In this document: positions 57,055 through 64,000 of the stretch, one piece after another | Layout: each line of letters opens with the position of its first letter | How positions within the stretch are numbered: position 1 is the first letter of the stretch | Assembly: GCA_034670405.1 (NCBI GenBank) | Contig: JAXDDX010000013.1 | Span: 2,911,501 to 2,975,500 of the forward strand | Origin: Hoplostethus atlanticus | Lineage: Eukaryota; Chordata; Actinopteri; Trachichthyiformes; Trachichthyidae | Direction: 5' to 3' | Length of the DNA stretch: 64,000 nt | Notes under the pieces: generated by a model | Database searches by the model: none | Told to the model about the DNA's origin: nothing | The model's input: the letters and a program-made list of their open reading frames with translations, nothing else | Translations under genes and position numbers: made by a program

Positions 57055-57100
57055 AGAGAGAGAGAGAGAGGGAGAAAGAGAGAGAGAGAGAGAGAGAGAG
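57055..57100. repeat. (GA)n microsatellite
   Basis: About 46 bp of GA with a 'ggagaaa' interruption. Confidence 0.92.
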
Positions 57101-57433
57101 TTTGGAGGTGTACTCCACCAAACATCAGTCTCAGCTCACAGACGCCTCCTCTGCAGGGAAGCGCTGATGTCTGGCAGCGCCGAGGCCAATCAGTCACGGA
57201 GAACATATGCTGGCTGTGTGTTACAATCGCGGGCCTCATCTCCATGCCTGTCAGGTCTTCTGCGGCCCTGATCACAGGATGCTTGCTACGGGGGTTGAGG
57301 CCCAGAGGCCACGCTTAAAGACCCAAATCCTCTACAGCACCCGGTAATTAACCAACACGGTTCTGCAGCCGCGCTCCTCGCTTTGATCCGCACACTGATC
57401 AATGGCAAGATCACAGAGGCTTGATAACTAGGG

Positions 57434-57434
<1 letters not shown>
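57101..57434. promoter_or_regulatory. Candidate conserved non-coding element
   Basis: About 330 bp of complex sequence with 'gaggccaatcagtcacgg', 'cccggtaattaacc' and 'actgatcaatgg'. Frames across it are unsupported. Regulatory role inferred. Confidence 0.3.

Positions 57435-57470
<36 letters not shown>
57435..57470. repeat. (TG)n microsatellite
   Basis: 36 bp of TG. Confidence 0.95.
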
Positions 57471-57475
<5 letters not shown>

Positions 57476-58010
57476 GCACGTTTTAAAAGCTCGTTCATGT
57501 CCCGCGTCCCTTCATGTCTGCGCTTTTAGATCTTTTACGTCTTGCGGATGTGCAGGGCTTGTGGTGGCGGTTTCTACGTGCCAGGCTGGCGGCGCCCGTG
57601 AGACCCCCCCTCCGAACAGGAAGATGATTTCCCCCGTGGAATCTCACGCCACCTCTCCGCTGCGTCCGTCAGCAGAAACAATTTATGTGTTTCCATACGA
57701 GATAATCAGCCGATGTGGTCGTATATGAATGGAGATAATGACCGTGTCTTTGAGGTAATTTGCTGTCTGTCTAGGGAGAAACACCGATATCAGGCCGATA
57801 TCGTGTTGTCCTCCTCTGGTATCCAGTTTGTTTGAGTCCATATTGATTGTATAACTGGACATTTTGATCAGATTCCCAACAAGTATGAGCAAATATGTAT
57901 TATTAGTAATATTATTACTATTGTTGTTGTTGTTGTTTTCCTGAGTTTTAACGCTTTTCCAGCCAAGATTAAAACTCGAAACGCTGCACTTTTATTTTAA
58001 ATTGTTCACA
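57471..58010. other. Non-coding with a CGATA-family scrap
   Basis: 'caccgatatcaggccgatat' near 57782 is an end fragment of the CGATA-TIR family. (TTG)n at 57922-57939. No gene seen. Confidence 0.45.
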
Positions 58011-58363
58011 TTTAAAGCTACAGCATGCAACCTTTCGCCGTGACGCAGACAAAACCCGTCTTTTATTTTTTTCGCTGTACTTTCTTTTCTTACTGCTTTC
58101 CTCCATCGTTGTTGTTGCCAAGACTTCTCTCACCTTGGTTGCCATAACCCTGCTCAGCGCTGGCCACGCCCACATATGACACTCAGTACCAAAATGTCCC
58201 AAACATCATTGAAAATGCATATAGTACATATACTATACTATACTACATATAGTACACATACTGTACTGGACTAGATATAGTACATATATGTAGCATATCT
58301 TATTTATTTATTGGTATTTATTGTTAGTTGAATGTGAAGAAAGTTGCGTATTGCACCTTTAAA
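58011..58363. mobile_element. MITE, second subfamily, complete
   Basis: 353 bp. Left 'tttaaagctacagcatgcaa' and right (other strand) 'tttaaaggtgcaatacgcaa' are an inverted repeat of about 20 bp with TTAA at each end. The interior contains 'tagtacatatactatacta' repeats (58214-58290). Terminal style matches 21558-21939 (TTAA-AGCTGCA..), but the interior differs, so this is a related subfamily. Non-coding. Confidence 0.7.
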
Positions 58364-58369
58364 GATATT

Positions 58370-58430
58370 GAATATCATCATCGGCAGCTTCAAAACAAAA
58401 GAATATCGGTACCCATATCGGTCAAACCCC
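58370..58430. mobile_element. CGATA family right-end scrap
   Basis: 'atcggcagcttcaaaa' and 'aatatcggtacccatatcgg' followed by 'tcaaaccccc', as at 56920-56970. It sits directly beside the MITE. Confidence 0.5.
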
Positions 58431-59199
58431 CTCCACACACACACACACACCACGGTCTCATATGCCACACATCACCAAGCAGCACGTGGCTGACAGGCGT
58501 TGGATGCAGATACGTGTTTGTTTAAGCACTTGGAGGGAGTCAACAGTCTCTTAATGTCGGCCTCCTGATCTGCTATTTGAGCAAACACACACTGTCGACT
58601 CTGTCAGGGGAGATAAGACGAACACAGAGAACACCGAGCCCTCCAAATGATTGACTGACATTTGGGAGAGCGAGAGAGAGAGCGAGAGAGAGAGAGAGCG
58701 AGCATGTGTTTGTGTGCGAGTGAGTGAGAGGGGGAAAAGGGAGTAGGAGGACAGAGAGAGGAAAAAACACTCTTTTTCACATCTGAGGAATTACAAACGA
58801 ACAATCCTCTCCTCTCCTTTTGCCTCCTCTCCTCTCCCCCTCTCCTTGTCTCCTCCCTCCCCTCCCCCCTCCTGGTATTTCTGGCTCATTGAAGTAATAG
58901 GAGTTTAGAGTTATGTTGATGTTGTGGCTTATAAAAACCCTATCAGTCCTCTGCGATGGGGATGAGATCAGAGCAGCCGAGCGGTGAAAACAGACTCTTC
59001 CACGCGTTGCGCTTAACACACTCCGAGCCAAATAAACATCTCTCGCTCCATCACGGGGAAAAAAGTCTGGGAAAAAAATCCCCCCATCCTTCCATCCATT
59101 CCATCATCCCCTCATCTGCAACTCTTGCCGGTATTACATACATCATTTGCGTGGTACACAACAGCGCTGAGGTCAGAATTTGAGCCTTTACCTCGTTAA
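58431..59199. other. Non-coding
   Basis: AC block at 58434-58450, GA-rich 58663-58700, C/T-rich 58800-58870. 59100-59199 is complex sequence. No gene seen. Confidence 0.5.
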
Positions 59200-59520
59200 A
59201 GGTCCTAGCTGCTCCCGATGAGCTCGTTACGCCTCAGGTGCAACGTGATTCGCCGGAAGAGGAGGAGGAGGCGGCAAAAGGGCAGCAAAAACCTCCCCCC
59301 TGTGCATCGCGATCGTCGTGGAAATGCGGCGACCGCGTGGCGTCGACGACACGTCCTCCAATCCCTCCGCGAGAATTAACTTTAATTAAGGTTTGATTCT
59401 TGCGAATGACGTCGGTTGCGACGAGTCTTCTTCTGCATCACGTTGCCGGGAAAGAATCGCTCGTCCAATTTGAAGGCGGCGGCGGCGGCGTGTTGCCGGG
59501 TGGTGGTGACTAATTGCTAG
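59200..59520. promoter_or_regulatory. CpG island
   Basis: A hand count gives about 35 CpGs in 300 bp (59221-59520) at roughly 55% GC, observed over expected near 1.5. That is much higher than anywhere else in the window. Contains a (CGG)5 run (59475-59490), a CRE-like TGACGTCG (59407-59414) and an AT core 'aactttaattaagg'. Typical of an unmethylated promoter or a poised regulatory region. No downstream gene start was identified on either strand within the window. Confidence 0.5.
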
Positions 59521-59806
59521 TTCATGGCAGCTCTCCACTTGATTCGGCTCTGTGTGTAATTTGAGCTCATCATCACCATTCAGGTAAACAGCGCCCCTCT
59601 ACCTCCTCTACCTCCTCGTCCTCCTCGTCTCAAGGCTTTTCTGGCTCCGCTGCTTTTACTTTTCTCTTATTTTTTTTATTTTTTTCTTATTTTTTTCCCC
59701 CGATTTCACAGCCACCTCAGGAAGTGTAATTACGATTTCCTTGCATTCGCTTTCTATTTGTAAAACAAATGATAGAGAAAAGCTGTTGCACACACACACA
59801 CATGCT

Positions 59807-59809
<3 letters not shown>
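59521..59809. other. Non-coding
   Basis: C/T-rich and T-rich (59660-59700) stretch. No gene seen. Confidence 0.5.
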
Positions 59810-59845
<36 letters not shown>

Positions 59846-60002
59846 GGCATGTGTCATGCTGGGCCCGGATAGACTAACTAATCATCGCTCGCTCACTGTA
59901 GCTTGATGAGGTGTGTATGTGTGTGTTACACGCGTGGGTGGTTGCATGTATTCTTTTCTCTCTCTGTGTGTGTGTGTGTATGTGTGTGTGTGTGTGTGTG
60001 TG
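59810..60002. repeat. (CA)n then (TG)n inverted pair
   Basis: CA at 59810-59842 and TG at 59968-60002 (one 'ta' interruption), about 125 bp apart in opposite dinucleotide sense. Confidence 0.92.
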
Positions 60003-61558
60003 TTTTTTTCCCCTGCTTGGACAAATGTGCGTGCAATTTCCTGGCAACTAATTGACAGGAACCGGAACAGTTGTTGGAGTCTGAGGCATTTTTGATGCGG
60101 ATGTCTAACAGTAGATTAGACACTCCTGCCTATTCAGCATGGAACTGTCATCCCCTCCTTGTCAGCACTACTGCCTTCTTTCTTCTCACTTCCTATGACA
60201 TTTTTTTTTTTTTTTTTTGCCACACACACGCCATCGCTTCATTCAGCGGCATACCTGTTTCTGCTAATGAGAGCTGTTTAGACGAAGGGAGAACTTTCTT
60301 CTCATCCCGTTCTTCACCTCCCTTTCTTCTCCATCTCTGTTTTGGGAGTGAACCGACAAGCTTCTTGCGCCTTTGGTTCGCCTGCCACCGCTATTCTCCC
60401 GGTTTAATGATCCACTCTGGGACCGAGGTTTCTAAATGTGCTAAAAAACATTAGTGGAGCTGCAGGGCTCCTGGGCCTGTCACCGTCTGATTGTACCTGA
60501 GCTCCAGTATCTCATCTGAGACTACTGAAAACAGGTGAGCAGCTTCGACTCCTGTATTAGTGGCATTAGATTAACAATCGCACGGGGGAGAAACTGGCAG
60601 GGTGAGGGGGGAGGAAGGGGGGTCGAGAGGAGAAGAGGGGAGAACAAAAGGGCTGAGAATAGGAAAAACATTTTGACGGTGGATAGATCATCGGAGTTGA
60701 AACCCGGGTAAATAAAACGCCAAAATAAAAGTCCTGCATCATCTAGTGAACCTGAATATCACCCTGACATCGGTTCAGTTTTGAAAGCAGCTTTAATATG
60801 ATTTTTTTTTTACAGTGCCATAAAATGTTGTGCTTGCTTGGGTTGACGATGATGTAGTTTTATTAGGTCGGCTTCGCTGTGGGTAACGGGGCAGGACAGC
60901 CTTCTCCCTCCACAGCAGCCTGGGCTCTTCAAAGCCTGGGTTCAACAATGTGCAGGGAGCGTTCCTCAGGGGTCCTGCTCCACGCTGTTCCACCTCATCC
61001 CAAAGGTCTCTGAGATCTGATGCCTGAACCAACGTCGCTCTGATGCTCCCCCATCTTTATTTCTGTTGGAAGTACTGACGGACCGGCGGTGAAGCGGTAC
61101 GCCTGGTCAGCAACAATGTTCAGCAGCTGTGGCGTTCAAGTGATGCTCAGTCAGAACTAAGGGGGCTAATGTGGCCAAGAAGTCGACGTTTTTGATTCTT
61201 CAGTCATCCAGTTTTGGTGATCACGAGCTTCATCTTGTTGTTAGCGGACTGCACGCTTCATATTTCCGTACTATTTCTACACCTCTCACCGTCTGGAGGG
61301 GCCAGGAGGTGCACCTAAAAAGTGCACAGTGAGGATATTACCCAACACCGTTGAGGGGGCTTCGTTTGTTGACTCGTCAATGAATGCAGTGCGCTCCGCT
61401 GTTGGCCGTACACCACCAATCTAAGGGTGTAGTGATATCAGACAACAAGGAGCTCTGCAGCACGGAGCAGCTTGCTGTACTTTAGAATGAGTAGTAATGT
61501 GTGAAAGAACAGACTGTTTCCCCCTGAGGACTATTTTCAATGGATTTGTTGAGTTCCT

Positions 61559-61566
<8 letters not shown>
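60003..61566. other. Non-coding, unclassified
   Basis: T18 near 60199-60218, purine-rich 60590-60660. The stretch 60830-61480 has the look of an old dispersed element (minus strand carries a 79-codon frame with 'LRDLWDEVEQ', vaguely Tc1-like, and AATAAA near 60865). No terminal repeats found, so left unassigned. Confidence 0.3.

Positions 61567-61592
<26 letters not shown>
61567..61592. repeat. (TG)n microsatellite
   Basis: 26 bp of TG. Confidence 0.93.
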
Positions 61593-61593
<1 letters not shown>

Positions 61594-61739
61594 TCACAGA
61601 CGGGGCCTAGTGGATGTGTGACGCAGTGTGTGTTGTGTAGGTGGAACCTTCTGGAGTGTTGGAGGAAAACCCAGAGGAGACGATATGGCCGGGCTGCAGC
61701 AACAGGCTCATGTCTGGCTTTTTCATCCTCACCAAACAT

Positions 61740-62350
61740 TTTGTTTCTTCCTTCGCTCCTTTTTCTTTCTCCCCCGCCTCCCCTCCTTCCTGTCCTCTCC
61801 TCTTATCCTGTCTCCTTTTCTTTCTCCCCACCTTCCATCCTTCCTGTCCTCTCCTCTTATCCTGTCTCCTTTCCTTTCTCCCTGCCTCCCCTCCTTCTTG
61901 TCCTCTCCTCTTATCCTGTCTCCTTTCCTTTCTCCCCACCTCCCCTCCTTCCTGTCCTCTCCTCTTATCCTGTCTCCTTTTCTTTCTCCCCACCTCCCCT
62001 CCTTCCTGTCCTCTCCTCTCATCCTGTCTCCTTTCCTTTCTCCCTTCCCTATCTATCTTCCTTCCTGCCTTCCTCCTTACTTTGTTTATTCCTTTCTTTA
62101 TCCCTTCAATGCTTCCTTCCTTCCTACTTCCTGTCCTCTCTTTTCCTTCCTCCCTCCTTACTTCATCTCTCCTCTCTTCCAACCCTTTCTTCTCTACCGT
62201 TTCCAAGATTCCTTCCCTCCTACTTTCTGCCCTCTCCTCCTTCCCATCCTCTCCTCCCTGCCTCCTTCCTTACCGTGTTCCTTCCTTTCACACTCCCCGC
62301 CTTCCTTCTTTTTTCCTCCCTTCCTCCCTTCCTTCCTTCCATCCAACCTT
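61740..62350 (-). repeat. Pyrimidine-rich domain with 54-bp minisatellite
   Basis: About 610 bp almost free of purines on the plus strand. Within it 61757-62045 is a tandem array of about 5.3 copies of a 54-bp unit ('ctgtctccttttctttctcc' start, 'ccttcctgtcctctcctc' middle). Because 54 is divisible by three and the unit lacks stops, all three plus frames and a minus frame stay open for up to 267 codons with an 18-residue period. These are not genes. Confidence 0.92.
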
Positions 62351-62738
62351 CCCTTACTCTAGGGCAAAGATGAAGCATGTATCTCCTTCCTTACTCTTCC
62401 CTCTCAGCTGACAGTTTAGTGGCCTAGATCTAATAATTTATCACATTTACGAGACAATGAAAATATCATTCAGTCATCAGTAGGTATTGGCGGTATTTTG
62501 CCTTACCTCATACCTCTTGACGCCCCTGCTTCCTCTCCTCAGGTTCTCTGGCTTATCTAACAGTGAGCGTCCGCTAGCCGATGCGTGACACACACACACA
62601 CACTCTATAGATTCACACTCAGCTAGGCTGCATCCGCCGCCAGCTCGTAAGCATAGCGGCATGTCATCGCATGGTTCCCAAACATTCCCTTTCTCCCTTT
62701 CACTCTTTTGCCTTCTCTCGCTCTCTCCTGCTGTCATG

Positions 62739-62739
<1 letters not shown>
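62351..62739. other. Non-coding
   Basis: AC block at 62588-62604; no gene seen. Confidence 0.5.
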
Positions 62740-62773
<34 letters not shown>

Positions 62774-62975
62774 GCAGTAGCAGGCAGGCAGATGTCTGAC
62801 AATATTCTGACGTTCAGTCCTGCTGTCTGCCTATGACTCAAGGATAGTCCCCACACACACACACACACACACCACTTGTTCCTAGTCCCAACGGGCCTAA
62901 TTGGCCCAGCCTGCTTAGTACATCACTATTATTCAGCACTTCTGACAAAAATATTGTGTGTGTGTGTGTGTGTGC

Positions 62976-63011
<36 letters not shown>
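62740..63011. repeat. Cluster of TG/AC/TG tracts
   Basis: TG at 62740-62772, AC at 62851-62872 and TG at 62955-63010 (with 'cgtgcg' interruption). Confidence 0.92.
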
Positions 63012-64000
63012 TAAAGCTTCCCGGTGACACTTAAGAAGTCCCTAGAGAGCTTCATGCCGTCTCTAGCTCTGACACATCTGTCGCTAGTTGAGGAAGGAAC
63101 ACCTTTCTGGTTTTAACACCGTCCGGTGGATTTCACTCACACACACACACACACACACAACATGACAGCAGGAGAGCGAAGGGAAAGATATGGAGAGAAA
63201 GTTTTCAAACGACCATCACAAGCTCACACCATCCAATATCGTGATTGTGTTTTCCTCAGAAGACTTATCAAAAACAGTCTAACCAGAAATAATTCTCCGT
63301 TCCTTCCAGCCTGCAGATTGATTGCTTTCCCTCTCCTCAACAACAAACCCAACCCAGTCGCGTTTGGCTTGGCGCCAGCAGCCCCCTGTCGGAGAGAAAT
63401 CAGGACTGTGGCGTCTCCCCCCCTTTCCCTCCCCCTGCCAACACCACCTCCCTACCCCACCGGCTCCCCTCAACTCCCTTTCCTCTCTCTCTCCACCCCA
63501 ATCATTACCCCAATCAGCCACCTAGCACCGGGAGAATGATAATTCCCTTTCCTGTGGCGATTCATTGCATTAGTCATCAGCCGGTTTGTTGAAAATAACA
63601 GCTTCACCTGGCACCGGCCTTGTTTTAAAAGAGCTCACAGCTTTTTGCTAGGACGCCCTACCCGCCACACAAAGGGGGCGGGGCCTGAGCCAGCTGCTGT
63701 ACGCTGTGCAGGATGTGTGCGTGAGCGTGTTGTGATGCAGCAGTAAATAAAAAGGTGATTAATTGTGAGGCAACCAGTCACATAAATACACAGAAATCAT
63801 GTATATCTTCCTTCAAAAGCCCTCTCCTCATTTAGCTCAGGTTGGTACCGTTCACTATGATGTATACTGTGAATTTAAACTAACCAGGGGACATGAAGCA
63901 TCCTGTAAGCTAGTGTATGTGCAGTTTGAAGGACAGGTATCCATGTGTCTGCTGTTACCGAGCAGGGAAAAAAAAAAAAAAATTCAATCAATCTGCACAA
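63012..64000. other. Non-coding to the window end
   Basis: (AC)n at 63139-63160 then unique sequence with C-rich patches (63418-63450), A15 near 63967-63981. The 137-codon frame at 63126-63539 starts in H/T repeat and is proline/serine-rich by composition. No gene seen. Confidence 0.5.

Noticed and set aside
60793..61032. Minus-strand 79-codon frame with LWDEVEQ, thought of as Tc1 transposase
   Set aside because: Resemblance to the Tc1 C-terminal 'LWxxLK' motif is too short; no DDE residues or terminal repeats found.
61570..62411. Open frames of 267, 256 and 244 codons (plus) and 199 codons (minus)
   Set aside because: Produced by a 54-bp pyrimidine-rich tandem unit and its flanks; 18-residue periodic, low-complexity S/P/L/F product with no start context or splice support.

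Overview
The window looks like a vertebrate nuclear genome, most likely a ray-finned (teleost) fish. The evidence is the density of (CA)n/(TG)n microsatellites, the dispersed-repeat types (hAT, piggyBac-like, Tc1/mariner-like MITEs, an L2/Rex-like LINE, a solo LTR, a SINE2-like tail), modest CpG content and AT-rich unique sequence. There is nothing bacterial about it: no operons, no ribosome binding sites, and no long open frame with the composition of a real gene. No protein-coding exon can be called with confidence. Nearly every open frame of 60-270 codons runs through a dinucleotide tract, a pyrimidine-rich minisatellite or random sequence. The window is best read as an intergenic or long-intron region.

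Layout. 1-9 kb: a MITE end at the left edge, many TG/CA/GA tracts, a telomere-like dispersed repeat (3839-4045), a long poly-G (5874-5908) and a LINE reverse-transcriptase-region fossil (8462-8830). 9-16 kb: a solo LTR with a 5-bp target duplication (9231-9856), a piggyBac-like transposase N-terminal fossil (10560-10725) and an 831-bp hAT element with a broken BED zinc finger (14011-14841). 16-28 kb: unique, TAAT-rich stretches that resemble conserved non-coding elements (16.96-17.43, 19.80-20.88, 27.56-27.74 kb), mixed with MITEs (complete copy 21558-21939). 28-46 kb: a 37+45 bp higher-order minisatellite (29823-30133) with a distant inverted unit, a SINE2-like tail (38615-38779), a promoter-like segment (39640-40480), a strand-biased purine tract (41098-41760), CpG-rich segments near 43.4-44.3 kb and a six-copy 37-bp array carrying an E2F-type site (45737-45958). 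46-64 kb: the densest microsatellites (76 bp of TG at 53628), a composite TA-flanked MITE with a duplicated right end (54376-55307), a second MITE subfamily (58011-58363), a CpG island (59200-59520) and a 54-bp pyrimidine minisatellite (61757-62045).

There is no gene set here that works together. The plausible functional content is regulatory: candidate enhancers and one or two CpG-island-like segments embedded in repeats. At least five MITE or dispersed families recur within 64 kb. Conservation and expression could not be tested, so all regulatory calls are inferences from composition and motif content.
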